IMG/VR virus record: IMGVR_UViG_3300023174_000033
Location: 62,001-126,000 of that record
Source of the DNA: a virus
Length of the DNA stretch: 64,000 nucleotides
Reading direction: 5' to 3' (one strand)
The notes under the pieces were generated by a model. It ran no database searches and was not told where the DNA came from. It was given only the letters and a program-made list of their open reading frames with translations. Positions 18,534 to 27,566 of the stretch are shown in pieces. Within the stretch, counting starts at the first letter, position 1; every line of letters starts with the position of its first letter. The position numbers and the translations under genes were made by a program.

Positions 18534-19059
18534 GAAATTTATACCAGATACAAATCCCAATTGGGTCATAAGAAACAATACACTATATTATAAAAAGGGA
18601 GGATTAATACCTTTTTTAAAAAAAATTGATGGTAATTACTTTATATCACTTGACAGAAGGGCTACCAAGAAAGTAACCAAACTAATGAAGAAGTTACAAG
18701 ATATGGGTATAATTTTCTATCTATGTGATAGAATGACAATTGCTGAAAAACATATCTATAATCAAGATTTAGAGCGAATAATCAGAAATTATTTATTAGG
18801 ATTGAGTGATGAAAATTTCTTCCATTATGTACAAAATTCAAATTTTGACTACATAAAAAATCTTACTGATTTTTTAAATATGTACGATTGTCATAAACTT
18901 TTCAAAAAAGTTTATGATTCGCTCTTACACGGACATTTTACGAAAGTAACGATGGATTGGTATACTAGAACTAAATATAATATCGTTAAAAATGAGGAGA
19001 TTAGAGATTTCTACCAGATCTTGGAAAGACAAATCAAGTTAAATATCTTTTTTTCCTAG
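18523..19059 (+). CDS. Hypothetical protein
   Basis: This 178-residue protein, rich in Tyr, Phe and Lys, looks mostly helical after residue 40. No known domain is recognised. Its start overlaps the preceding basic protein gene by 11 nt, which suggests coupled translation. Its end overlaps the convergent 72-residue gene by 21 nt. Confidence 0.55.
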   Translation: MDIEKFIPDTNPNWVIRNNTLYYKKGGLIPFLKKIDGNYFISLDRRATKKVTKLMKKLQDMGIIFYLCDRMTIAEKHIYNQDLERIIRNYLLGLSDENFFHYVQNSNFDYIKNLTDFLNMYDCHKLFKKVYDSLLHGHFTKVTMDWYTRTKYNIVKNEEIRDFYQILERQIKLNIFFS

Positions 19060-19257
19060 AATTTTTTCTATCTTCTCCCTTCTCAATCTAAATAAATATT
19101 TCTCCAAGAATTTTTGTATTTCTTCATCAATTCTCAAAGTTATCACAGAATTGTCACGAGATTTATCCAAGAGTCCTCTTATAAACTTTTGGAACTCTTC
19201 CTCAAAAATTGGGTCACCACTCAATTTTTTATAATTTTCATGCCATAGGAATTTCAA
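19039..19257 (-). CDS. Hypothetical small helical protein downstream of topoisomerase
   Basis: The product has 72 residues, is highly charged and probably helical (FEEEFQKFIRGLLDKSR; later EKYLFRLRREKIEKILG). Its start overlaps the stop of the topoisomerase large subunit by 4 nt, so it is probably translated by coupling with that subunit. No family is recognised. Confidence 0.6.
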   Translation of the reverse strand: MKFLWHENYKKLSGDPIFEEEFQKFIRGLLDKSRDNSVITLRIDEEIQKFLEKYLFRLRREKIEKILGKKDI

Positions 19258-21092
19258 GTTTGTAAAAGTTCATTTTTTCTCAAATCGGAATCTTTCCCAA
19301 ACCAAACATTCAAATATTTTTTTGAACTTTCGTCGGTTGTAATCCTTACAAGTTTGGGATTATTTATTATTTCTTTGTATTCATCATCAATCAAGGCACC
19401 AAGACCCTTTTTATATTCAATTTCCCAATCTTTTACATTGATAGTCTCTACCCATTTATTGTATTCTTCTTGATTATAAAAAGAAATCTTCTTCTTATTC
19501 TTTAAATGCTTTGATACCACAATTGGAGTCTCCGCTTTAAATACCATCGGGTTTTCAAATAATTCTGGCCAGTACTTGTGAAAGAAATTTATCAATAAAC
19601 CCACAATTGAACTTCCATCATGGTCAGCATCACAATAAAAAAGAATTTTACCATATCTTAAAGTTCCAGGAACAGCCTTCTGTCCTAATTTCAATCCTAA
19701 AGCCCCCATTAAATTAACAACCTCATTATTTGAAACTAATTTTTGATTGTTAATTTCTAATGCATTTATGAATTTTCCTCTTAAAGAAAAAGCACCTTGA
19801 GTTTGTGGATCGCGATACTTTCTAAAAGCCGATGAAGCAGAGTCACCTTCAAATATTGAAAGTGAGCACTTCCACCTCTCACGACTTTTAGCATCAATTA
19901 ACTTTTCAACCTTTATCTTTGAAAGATTTTTATTCAATTCTCTTGCTAACTTATTTTCATCAGCGGATTTCTTTTTCTGTACCCAATCAAGGATTGAACT
20001 AATTATCTCGGATTTCAAAATTGACTTTATCATCTTTTCAGAAACTTCAAATGTGTATCCAAAATCTTTAACCTCTGTAATTAGTTTTTCTTTTGTTTGG
20101 GAAGAGAAACTTGGATTTACAACTGTTGAACAAATAAAAATCTGAATATGATTCTTCAACTCCGATGGTTTGATATCAACCTTGTGTTTCTTCTGAAAAA
20201 AATCACGAAGATTTGTGACTATTTGGTTCATCACGTAATCAACATGATTTCCACCATCGTAAGTTTCTGTTGAATTAACAAATGATATTTGTTGAAATCC
20301 CTCATCTGAATGAGCGACTCCTAAACTCCAAGATTTATCTTGATTTGTCTCAAAAAAATAATCCTCACGATAAAACTTGATGTAGTCCTCAAAAGACTTA
20401 ACATTTATTAACTCATCATTAAAGTAAATTTTAATTGCGGGATTACAACCAGCAATATCATATACTCGTTTCTTTATAACATCAAACATTTCAGAATTCA
20501 AACAATTGAGTCCGAATTTTTCATAATCTGGAATAAACTTAATTGATGTGTGATTAACCTTACTTTTTTTAATTTGAGGTTCTGTTTTTTTACCCATGTT
20601 ATCAGAAAAAATCTGAAAATAGTGGTTCTTACCATCACAAGTGGATATAATAAATTCTTTTGAATAAATGTTTGTTAGACTTGAGCCAACACCATTTGTA
20701 CCTGCCCAAGTTCTTGATTCAGAATCATCAAAGTTGGAACCAGCTTTAAGATTTGAGAATATCATTTCTGGTATCCATTGATTTTCTTCTTTATGCTTTA
20801 CGACAGGTATACCACCGTTATCCCAAACTTCAATTTGGTCATTTTTAATAGTAATCTTTATTGTGTTTAGTTTACTATCATCTCTTTTATGTTCATCAAC
20901 AGAGTTTGTGATGATTTCGTCAAATATCTTGAGAAGTCCAGGATTATAAGTAATTTCATTTGAAATCATCTTCCCATCATTAATAAGAAATTTCTTGGAT
21001 GTATGTGGTTTTATTGAACCAATATACATTGAAGGTCTTGACAAAACATGAGTTCTATCATCTAATTTCTTAAACTTTTTCTCTATGGACAT
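19254..21092 (-). CDS. 39: DNA topoisomerase II large subunit (gp39/gp60, GyrB-like)
   Basis: The ATG at 21092 (MSIEKKFKKLDDRTHVLSRP) gives 612 residues and fits the family better than the longer reading. The N-terminal GHKL ATPase shows EIITNSVDEHKRD (Glu/Asn ATP site), VWDNGGIP and TNGVGSSLTN. The C-terminal Toprim domain shows FEGDSASSAF and FYCDADHDGSSI, with the metal-binding acidic residues present. It is a continuous version of the T4 gp39-gp60 pair. Together with the divergent gp52-like gene it should form an ATP-dependent type II topoisomerase that relieves supercoils and unlinks phage DNA. A 72-residue gene overlaps its 3' end by 4 nt. Confidence 0.93.
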   Translation of the reverse strand: MSIEKKFKKLDDRTHVLSRPSMYIGSIKPHTSKKFLINDGKMISNEITYNPGLLKIFDEIITNSVDEHKRDDSKLNTIKITIKNDQIEVWDNGGIPVVKHKEENQWIPEMIFSNLKAGSNFDDSESRTWAGTNGVGSSLTNIYSKEFIISTCDGKNHYFQIFSDNMGKKTEPQIKKSKVNHTSIKFIPDYEKFGLNCLNSEMFDVIKKRVYDIAGCNPAIKIYFNDELINVKSFEDYIKFYREDYFFETNQDKSWSLGVAHSDEGFQQISFVNSTETYDGGNHVDYVMNQIVTNLRDFFQKKHKVDIKPSELKNHIQIFICSTVVNPSFSSQTKEKLITEVKDFGYTFEVSEKMIKSILKSEIISSILDWVQKKKSADENKLARELNKNLSKIKVEKLIDAKSRERWKCSLSIFEGDSASSAFRKYRDPQTQGAFSLRGKFINALEINNQKLVSNNEVVNLMGALGLKLGQKAVPGTLRYGKILFYCDADHDGSSIVGLLINFFHKYWPELFENPMVFKAETPIVVSKHLKNKKKISFYNQEEYNKWVETINVKDWEIEYKKGLGALIDDEYKEIINNPKLVRITTDESSKKYLNVWFGKDSDLRKNELLQT

Positions 21093-21162
21093 TTTTTGGT
21101 GAAATTTGTGATTATATATATCCCTCGATAACTTTTGTTTATTCACCAAATATATTGACAGT
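21093..21162. promoter_or_regulatory. Divergent regulatory region between topoisomerase subunit genes
   Basis: This 70-nt spacer separates the two divergent topoisomerase start codons. It contains a perfect 9-bp inverted repeat, TTTGGTGAA (21096-21104) and TTCACCAAA (21142-21150), with the arms 4 nt and 12 nt from the two starts. The symmetry suggests a shared operator or paired translation signals. Confidence 0.45.
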
Positions 21163-22506
21163 ATGACCAACGAAAAAACTATATCGGAATTCCTATCACA
21201 AGAATATAAAGATTTTTCTCTTTATACGATTGAAAATAGAGCAATACCATCAGTAATTGATGGATTCAAACCGACACACAGAAAGATAGTACACATTTCA
21301 AACGAGATTTGGAGAAATGGTGGAGAGAAACCTTTGAAAGTGTTTCAATTAGCAGGTAAAGTTGCATCAGACGCATTTTACCATCATGGAAATGCAAGTC
21401 TTGAGTCTGCAATCATCACAATGGCACAGAGTTTTAAGAACAATTTACCCCTACTTCAAGAAATAGGTCAATTTGGATCATTGAGGTCACCAGAACCCGC
21501 TGCTGCTAGATACATTGGAACAAAACTACACCCCAACTTTAAATTACTTTATAAGGACTTTGAATTACTAACCTATAAAGAAGAGGAGGGAGAAATAATT
21601 GAACCACACTTCTTTTTACCAATAGTTCCAACGGTTTTAATAAATGGTTCATCAGGTATAGCCGTTGGATTTTCCTCAAACATCTTGAATAGAAATCCAC
21701 TGGAGGTTTTAATAGCATGTGAGTCCGCATTGAAAGGAAAAAAGTTAATTGATATAAAACCATTCAATAACTACTTTTTTGGCACTTACACAAAAGATTT
21801 GGAAAATCCAAAAAAGTGGATTATTCGTGGTAAATTAACACAACAGAATACTTCAACTGTTAAGATAACTGAACTACCCCCATCAATGACTTTTGAAAAA
21901 TATGAAACACATCTTGACTTTCTTGTTGAAAGTAAATCAATAGTCTCATATGAAGATAATTCAAAAGACAAAATTGACTACACGATAAAGTTTACAAGAG
22001 AATCTTTATCACAGTTTTCAGAGGATAAGCTATATAAATTATTAAAACTTGAAGAAACCGAAACCGAAATATTCACAACGCTTGATGAACATGGCAAATT
22101 GAAAATATTTGAATCGGTGATTGATATAATCAACTATTTTGTTGAATTCCGATTGGAGTTTTATCACAAAAGAAAGGAGTTCCTACTTGACAAACTACAG
22201 AAAGAATTAAAATTGTTAAGTAATAAAGGTAAATTTATCAAAGCAATACTTGATAATAAAATTGAAATAAAAAATACTCCGAAATTGGAGATAATAAAAT
22301 CAATTGAATCTATGAATTTGGATAAAGTGGATGATAGTTATGACTACCTATTGAGAATGCCCCTTTGGTCATTAACCAAAGAAGTTTTTGATAAATTAAA
22401 AGAAGATTATAAAAACAAGAAATCCGAGCACGAAGAGCTTGAAAAGGTTGATCCTAAAACAATGTATCTTGATGATTTGTCCGTTTTGAAAAATAAGTTG
22501 AAGTGA
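21163..22506 (+). CDS. 52: DNA topoisomerase II medium subunit (gp52, GyrA-like)
   Basis: This 447-residue protein is close to T4 gp52 in length. The breakage-reunion core shows NRAIPSVIDGFKPTHRK (residues about 25-41), YHHGNASLESAI (73-84) and SPEPAAARYIGTKL, where Tyr117 after Arg116 is the predicted DNA-linking tyrosine. The next conserved segment is VPTVLINGSSGIAVGFSS, near residue 158. The remainder forms the coiled-coil/C-gate region. The C-terminal DNA-wrapping domain of gyrase is absent, as in T4. It is divergent from the large-subunit gene across a 70-nt regulatory spacer. Confidence 0.93.
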   Translation: MTNEKTISEFLSQEYKDFSLYTIENRAIPSVIDGFKPTHRKIVHISNEIWRNGGEKPLKVFQLAGKVASDAFYHHGNASLESAIITMAQSFKNNLPLLQEIGQFGSLRSPEPAAARYIGTKLHPNFKLLYKDFELLTYKEEEGEIIEPHFFLPIVPTVLINGSSGIAVGFSSNILNRNPLEVLIACESALKGKKLIDIKPFNNYFFGTYTKDLENPKKWIIRGKLTQQNTSTVKITELPPSMTFEKYETHLDFLVESKSIVSYEDNSKDKIDYTIKFTRESLSQFSEDKLYKLLKLEETETEIFTTLDEHGKLKIFESVIDIINYFVEFRLEFYHKRKEFLLDKLQKELKLLSNKGKFIKAILDNKIEIKNTPKLEIIKSIESMNLDKVDDSYDYLLRMPLWSLTKEVFDKLKEDYKNKKSEHEELEKVDPKTMYLDDLSVLKNKLK

Positions 22507-23292
22507 TTATAATCCCATCATTATCTTATCAAACAAGTCTGTAATGTCCGTACCAGCTCTTTTTAGTTCAAGAACTTTTTCGTTTATAGTAGATTTTGAC
22601 ACATAATCGGAAAAGTTTGACTCTTTTTCATATACCACATTCTCCCTTGATTCTAATTCATTTTCTTTTGAAATAACCAATTGTTCACGATTCTCAATTT
22701 CAGAAGTTTTTGTTTCTAAATTTTTTTGAATTTCATTCAGCTTCTTTTCAAGATTTGATAAATCAAGTTCTTTCTTATTGTTATCAAGTATTTCTTTTTC
22801 AAGTTGTTGCTCTTTTAATTCAAATTTTTTCAATCTTGATTCAAATTCAATTTGAAGTGTATCATCTTTTATGGTCTTCTCAACAAATACCTCCTTTTCA
22901 ACAATTTTAGGTTTTTCAACAACTACTTTTTTCTCAACAATTGTCGGTTTTTCAACAACCACTTCCTTGATTACTTCCTTTTCAACAACCACTTCTTTTA
23001 CAATAGTCTCTTGATCCTCCATCAAGGACTCTATGAAAGGAACAATTTTCTTTGTTATAACCGCGGGTTGTGGTATTTTATTTGTCCTCAAAAAAGATTG
23101 TAATTCTTCCTTCCAATCAAATAGAGTAAAAAAATCTTCGTTATTTTTTATAACCTCGGTCGGAACCTTGACTGTTTCATTTTTATTTTTAAAAGTGAAA
23201 TTTTCAATGATAGTCTTCGCCTTTAAAACAATAATCTTTTTATCTTCAGTTATTAATTGAAAATCTTTCAAAACTTTATATTTTACTGTCAT
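22507..23292 (-). CDS. Coiled-coil protein with Val-Glu-Lys repeats, function unknown
   Basis: This 261-residue protein has three parts. A small beta domain (residues about 1-60) starts MTVKYKVLKDFQLITEDKK. A repeat region (about 95-140) consists of V-V-V-E-K-P/E type repeats. A long coiled coil (about 140-235) is rich in Glu, Lys and Leu, and the protein ends with a short segment DLFDKIMMGL. The domain order is like phage scaffold or head-interior proteins, but no family is recognised. It is convergent with the gp52-like gene with no gap. TATATATAG lies upstream of its start. Confidence 0.55.
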   Translation of the reverse strand: MTVKYKVLKDFQLITEDKKIIVLKAKTIIENFTFKNKNETVKVPTEVIKNNEDFFTLFDWKEELQSFLRTNKIPQPAVITKKIVPFIESLMEDQETIVKEVVVEKEVIKEVVVEKPTIVEKKVVVEKPKIVEKEVFVEKTIKDDTLQIEFESRLKKFELKEQQLEKEILDNNKKELDLSNLEKKLNEIQKNLETKTSEIENREQLVISKENELESRENVVYEKESNFSDYVSKSTINEKVLELKRAGTDITDLFDKIMMGL

Positions 23293-23378
23293 CGGTAAAT
23301 AAATTTTAATCTATATATAAAAAATTTAAATTTCTTTGAAAATTTATTTTTTTCAAAGATTTTTCATATATTTGCACT

Positions 23379-24566
23379 ATGGAAGAATTAAAAGATACAA
23401 TTGAAATGACTGGAATTTACAAACCAAAAACAAAATTCATAGAATTCATCGGAGCAAAGGGGAATGTTAATTTCCTAGCACAATCTGCAACTATTGACGC
23501 TAAACAACTCTCTGGAATGTACTATGAAGATATCACATTAAAAATGACCATGTATGACGATGGCACGATTGGGTTGGACGAGTTAGATACAAATCATACT
23601 ACACAAGAAGAAAGGATTCGTTTGATTCAAATTATTGAGGATAAGACTCTTTCCACATTCAGAGATAGGTCGGTAATAAATGAGTTGATGTTCACTTCAA
23701 TTGAAAAAGTAAAGGATAAAAATGTTCCCTTATATCTCGCTGTTGATTATCAAAAACCAATTGACAAGTTGGGTTCGCTTCTTGATGATGAAGTTGAAAT
23801 TTCAGACGATGCTATGGATAATCTCAATGACCTATTGAATTCCTGGTTTGAAGATGAAGAATTTGCAAAAGAGGTTGAGGAAATGATTAATGAAGAGAAT
23901 AGTCAATCAGATGGAATTATTAATGATGAATTCATGCAAGATCATGATACAGTATCAACCTCTAATATTAATGATTCATTTTCAAAAATGAAGGAAGAGA
24001 AACTACTTGAACTGAAAAGGAAAAGGGATAAGACTGAAACGGAAATAAACAAACAAACTTTCCAATTGTCTACCACACAGAAACAACTAACCGAACTTGA
24101 ATCGGAGTTGAAACTATTGGAAGATAGAATTGAAAACCTACAACCCTCTCTTGAAAGTAATGGTCTCTATTTCTCCGTTTCTGAAAGACAAAATGAGCAA
24201 ATTAATCTTGACTCAAAAACCGAGGAATTAATTAGAAAGACTGTAACTAAAGTTAAATCAATCAATGCTGACGCATTTATGAGTCTTTTTAAAGATGGTG
24301 AGTTTCATATTTGTGTCGCAACTAAAAATGATACCGAATTTGAAAAAATTACCGATATTGAAAAATTAGACAAGGAAATTCTGGAAAACTTATCAAAGCT
24401 TGATTTATCTTTTGAGGATGGCAAATTTATCTATCATGGAGAACTTAACTGGGGAGATATTGTAAACAAAATGTGCAAGTTTGGATTCCAACAAGATCAT
24501 GAATTTGATTTGATTTGTTTCCCCAAATCAGAAACCGTTGAAAATGATAAAACATCAAAGTTCTGA
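23379..24566 (+). CDS. Hypothetical coiled-coil protein
   Basis: This 395-residue protein has an acidic N-terminal domain (residues about 1-170), a Glu/Lys-rich coiled coil (about 205-265) and a C-terminal alpha/beta domain (about 290-385) containing DAFMSLFKDGEFHICVAT. No known family is recognised. TATATTTG ends only 4 nt before the ATG, so either the mRNA is almost leaderless or the box is a chance match. It is followed by another unknown gene on the same strand. Confidence 0.55.
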   Translation: MEELKDTIEMTGIYKPKTKFIEFIGAKGNVNFLAQSATIDAKQLSGMYYEDITLKMTMYDDGTIGLDELDTNHTTQEERIRLIQIIEDKTLSTFRDRSVINELMFTSIEKVKDKNVPLYLAVDYQKPIDKLGSLLDDEVEISDDAMDNLNDLLNSWFEDEEFAKEVEEMINEENSQSDGIINDEFMQDHDTVSTSNINDSFSKMKEEKLLELKRKRDKTETEINKQTFQLSTTQKQLTELESELKLLEDRIENLQPSLESNGLYFSVSERQNEQINLDSKTEELIRKTVTKVKSINADAFMSLFKDGEFHICVATKNDTEFEKITDIEKLDKEILENLSKLDLSFEDGKFIYHGELNWGDIVNKMCKFGFQQDHEFDLICFPKSETVENDKTSKF

Positions 24567-24610
24567 ATTCTAAAATGTAATATATAGATAAATAAATAAT
24601 TTATATTTTT

Positions 24611-25288
24611 ATGGAATCCAAAATTATGAACCCTGAAATAAAAACCAAAATCAATAGAATTGATTACGAACTAAAAGAATTCTTTGAAAATGTTTATATC
24701 AAAGATAAATTCTATAAGACAGGTTTTTTTGAAATAACCGCTAATCTAGTTAGTTATATAAAAGAATCAAGGGATCACAAAAGGGTTGAGGTTAAAATAA
24801 TAATTAACCAACCAGATTTGTTAACCGATCCTGTAAAATGGAGCTATTCAACAAATCCACTTAATGAAAATGCACTTTGGATTGATAGGGTTTCTAATTT
24901 TGATAATCTATCAGAAGATATTATACAAATCGCAAAAGAGTGTAGATTTGACGAAAGCTATCTTATGGATTTAGAACCGGTCGTTGATGTTATAAATGAG
25001 AGTACAATTGAGGAGGTTATTGAAAAAGAGTTTGATTTCCAAGATACTCTTCTTAACATTTTAGAAAATTATAAAGTTCAGGTAAATATGAAGCAATCCG
25101 AGTTACATTCTGTAAATGAAAATTTATATGGAAGAGCATCAGATAGGATTGTGAGATTTTATCATAAGTCCGACATCAAAGTCTCCGACAAATTCAAGAT
25201 TGAAGCTGAAATGATGACTCTGGAGAATGTAAACTGGTGTCTTTTTAGAGAGGAGTACATTGAGGTAAATTATACCTCTTATCTTTAA
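24611..25288 (+). CDS. Hypothetical protein
   Basis: The 225-residue product is acidic with a mixed alpha/beta look, and no domain is recognised. The ATG at 24611 is used; a second ATG at 24626 (MNPEIKTKINRIDYELKEFF) is an alternative. The upstream sequence carries AATATATAGAT. It ends just before the promoter of the metallopeptidase/vWA gene. Confidence 0.55.
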   Translation: MESKIMNPEIKTKINRIDYELKEFFENVYIKDKFYKTGFFEITANLVSYIKESRDHKRVEVKIIINQPDLLTDPVKWSYSTNPLNENALWIDRVSNFDNLSEDIIQIAKECRFDESYLMDLEPVVDVINESTIEEVIEKEFDFQDTLLNILENYKVQVNMKQSELHSVNENLYGRASDRIVRFYHKSDIKVSDKFKIEAEMMTLENVNWCLFREEYIEVNYTSYL

Positions 25289-25294
25289 TTTTTT

Positions 25295-25326
25295 TTTGGT
25301 GAATTAAATTTTTTGTTCTATATTTG
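25295..25326 (+). promoter_or_regulatory. Bacteroidota-type promoter for the vWA/metallopeptidase gene
   Basis: TTTG (25295-25298), 20 nt, then TATATTTG (25319-25326) matches the Bacteroidota sigma-ABfr -33/-7 consensus. It lies 22 nt before the ATG. Confidence 0.75.
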
Positions 25327-25347
25327 TATTCTAAATCATAGAACATT

Positions 25348-26739
25348 ATGTATATCAAAAATATTCACGAAAAACTCCTCGAATCAATCCAACAGATGTT
25401 GATTGATACCAAGGTAAATTTACCCTACTATGGTAATTTCAACCTTTTTGTAAGTTTCCACGAAAGAAAGGATATGCCAACCTGCGCTGTCAATATGACA
25501 GCAAGTGGTATGAATTTCTATTATAACTCCGAGTTCCTTAATAATCTTTCCCAAAAAGAAGTAAACTTCATTACACTACATGAAGATTTTCACCTTCTTT
25601 GGAACCACCCAAAACGTACTATCACTGGTCAGTACGATCCAAAGCTATCTAACGTAGCACAAGATATGATTATCAATCATATCATTTGGGAGGATATTCC
25701 ACATAGATATGTGGAAATTCCAAAAGACGCACAAGGAAGAAATATGGCACTGTTTGTACCAAAAGAATATCAAGGTAAACTTATCTTTGAGGAACTATAT
25801 GAGTGGCTACGCGATGAAAAAGAAAAGCGTGACAAAGAAAAACAAGAGAATCAATGCCAATCTTGTGACGGCACTGGCAAACAACAAAATGGTAATCAAG
25901 AGGGTGACCAAGAGGGTGAAGGGGAAGATTGTCAAGATTGCCAAGGTTCTGGTCAGAAAGGTGGTGGTCAAACTCCTGGTGATAAATATGGACCATATGG
26001 TAAAGATCCAAAGAACCCAGGCGGTTCTCTTGACACCTGGTCTCTTGACCAAATCCTTGATGATTTGGATAAAAACCAAGGTGAATATCTTGACCACCAT
26101 CTTGGTGATGAAATACCAGAAGAGATGCGTGATTCTGTTATCAAAGACGCTATGGAAAGACTCTCAGCTCGTGGACTCCAAGGTGGTAATATTGAGCAAA
26201 CACTTGGTAAACTAAGGAAGCAAAGAAAGGATTACCTTAAATATATCAAAAGGTCTGTATCAAATATTATCTTTGGAACCACCAAAACAAGAACCATCAC
26301 TCGCCCAAATCGTAGAGGTATTCTTGGTCTTAAAGGTAATAAGAAAATTAAGAATAAGATTAACTGTATCCTTGATACATCTGGGTCTATGGGAGGAACG
26401 TTTGAAAGAGTACTTTCTTATATCTACAGAAATGATATTGAGGTAAATCTTATTGAAGCCGACACAGAAGTAAAGTGGGTTGAGAATATCAAATCCAAAA
26501 AGAAACTTGAAAGCGTTAAGATTGCCGGCCTTGGTGGAACAATGTTGATGCCAGCTGTGAAGTATGTTGAAAAACACTTCAACCAGTACAATACTCTTAT
26601 CATCACTGATGGATATTGTGATAGTCTTGACCTTTCAAAACTTCAAGGAAATGTACTATTGATTTCAATTGGGGTTGAGGTTCCTATAAGTAAATCAAAC
26701 GGTAAGGTCAAGCAAATCAAAGTAGACCCAGATCAATAA
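25348..26739 (+). CDS. COG3864/DUF2201-type metallopeptidase-vWA protein with DnaJ-like zinc motifs
   Basis: This 463-residue protein has two recognisable parts. The N-terminal domain holds HEDFH (residues 78-82), a zincin-type HExxH motif followed by WNH. The C-terminal vWA-like domain holds the MIDAS motif DTSGSMGG (343-350). Between them is a low-complexity linker with two C-x-x-C-x-G-x-G motifs (Cys170/173 and Cys195/198), as in the zinc centre of DnaJ. This layout matches the predicted metal-dependent peptidases of COG3864, which usually pair with MoxR AAA+ ATPases. A MoxR gene lies 2.9 kb downstream on the same strand. Its own promoter and terminator are visible. Substrates are unknown. 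Confidence 0.8.
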   Translation: MYIKNIHEKLLESIQQMLIDTKVNLPYYGNFNLFVSFHERKDMPTCAVNMTASGMNFYYNSEFLNNLSQKEVNFITLHEDFHLLWNHPKRTITGQYDPKLSNVAQDMIINHIIWEDIPHRYVEIPKDAQGRNMALFVPKEYQGKLIFEELYEWLRDEKEKRDKEKQENQCQSCDGTGKQQNGNQEGDQEGEGEDCQDCQGSGQKGGGQTPGDKYGPYGKDPKNPGGSLDTWSLDQILDDLDKNQGEYLDHHLGDEIPEEMRDSVIKDAMERLSARGLQGGNIEQTLGKLRKQRKDYLKYIKRSVSNIIFGTTKTRTITRPNRRGILGLKGNKKIKNKINCILDTSGSMGGTFERVLSYIYRNDIEVNLIEADTEVKWVENIKSKKKLESVKIAGLGGTMLMPAVKYVEKHFNQYNTLIITDGYCDSLDLSKLQGNVLLISIGVEVPISKSNGKVKQIKVDPDQ

Positions 26740-27510
26740 TTAAAATTTTGAGAAGTTGGTTATCAAATAACCAACTTTTTCAAATTTATAGGACTTTGGA
26801 TCTACGTCTAAGAAGTTAAATTTATCTCTGGTGAGTTCCAAACCAAATGTGAACTTATTAAAGAATTTTAGTAAATCTTCTATTGATTCTTCGGTGTAAC
26901 TAAATACATAATTTGGATCGTGTTTTGAATTGTATCCATTGTAGTGACCAACTTCAACTGTGTTTGGTGGAGTAATCTTAAATTCAAACATCATTGCATC
27001 CCCATAAGTATTTTCCACATTTATTTCAAAAGTATCTCCCCTTTTCATAAAGTTCAAGTCAAAACCTAAATAATCTGGTTCTCCATCGCTCAAAACATCG
27101 CCTGTTTTTTCTGGGGTACTTTGCCAGTATTGGAACATCATTTTTGGAAACTGTATCCAACAATCACACAATTTCAAATCAAATTGACCATTACTTGTTA
27201 CAATTGATAGTGATTGTGGAACTTGTTCTTTTAAATCATCATGAAGAATTGATATTTTTTTACTCTCATTTGCAAATTCAACTTTGTCCACATCGTCTAA
27301 ATCAACATAATATAAATCCCCATCAACATTGATTGTAATTTCACCATTTTCATCAATATCAACCGGAGTTAATGGTTTTTCTGGATTGTTATCTGGTAAC
27401 TCTTTAACAATTTCAGAATAAATTACACCCCCACCTTGTATACACTTCTCAATATCTTCAGAAGTAATATTATTCACTTTAAAATCCTCGTATAATTTAA
27501 TCCTTTTCAT
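26740..27510 (-). CDS. Hypothetical protein with capsid-targeting-like leader
   Basis: The ATG at 27510 gives 256 residues beginning MKRIKLYEDFKVNN, which resembles the T4 head-targeting leader (K-x-Y-x-E-F). The longer reading from 27555 lacks this feature. The rest is acidic and beta-rich with conserved-looking CDCWIQFPKMMFQYWQ at about residue 113, but no family is recognised. TATATATAG lies directly before the ATG. The last codons contain the hairpin that terminates the convergent vWA gene. A packaged head protein is inferred from the leader only. Confidence 0.5.
   Translation of the reverse strand: MKRIKLYEDFKVNNITSEDIEKCIQGGGVIYSEIVKELPDNNPEKPLTPVDIDENGEITINVDGDLYYVDLDDVDKVEFANESKKISILHDDLKEQVPQSLSIVTSNGQFDLKLCDCWIQFPKMMFQYWQSTPEKTGDVLSDGEPDYLGFDLNFMKRGDTFEINVENTYGDAMMFEFKITPPNTVEVGHYNGYNSKHDPNYVFSYTEESIEDLLKFFNKFTFGLELTRDKFNFLDVDPKSYKFEKVGYLITNFSKF
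26753..26781. terminator. Terminator between convergent genes, inside a coding end
   Basis: AAGTTGGTTA (26753-26762) pairs with TAACCAACTT (26768-26777) around a 5-nt loop and is followed by T residues. It serves the plus-strand vWA gene while being part of the 3' coding end of the minus-strand gene. Confidence 0.85.
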
Positions 27511-27566
27511 ATTTCTATATATAAATTCACTTATTTGATAAAATATATAAGTCAAATTATTCTTAA

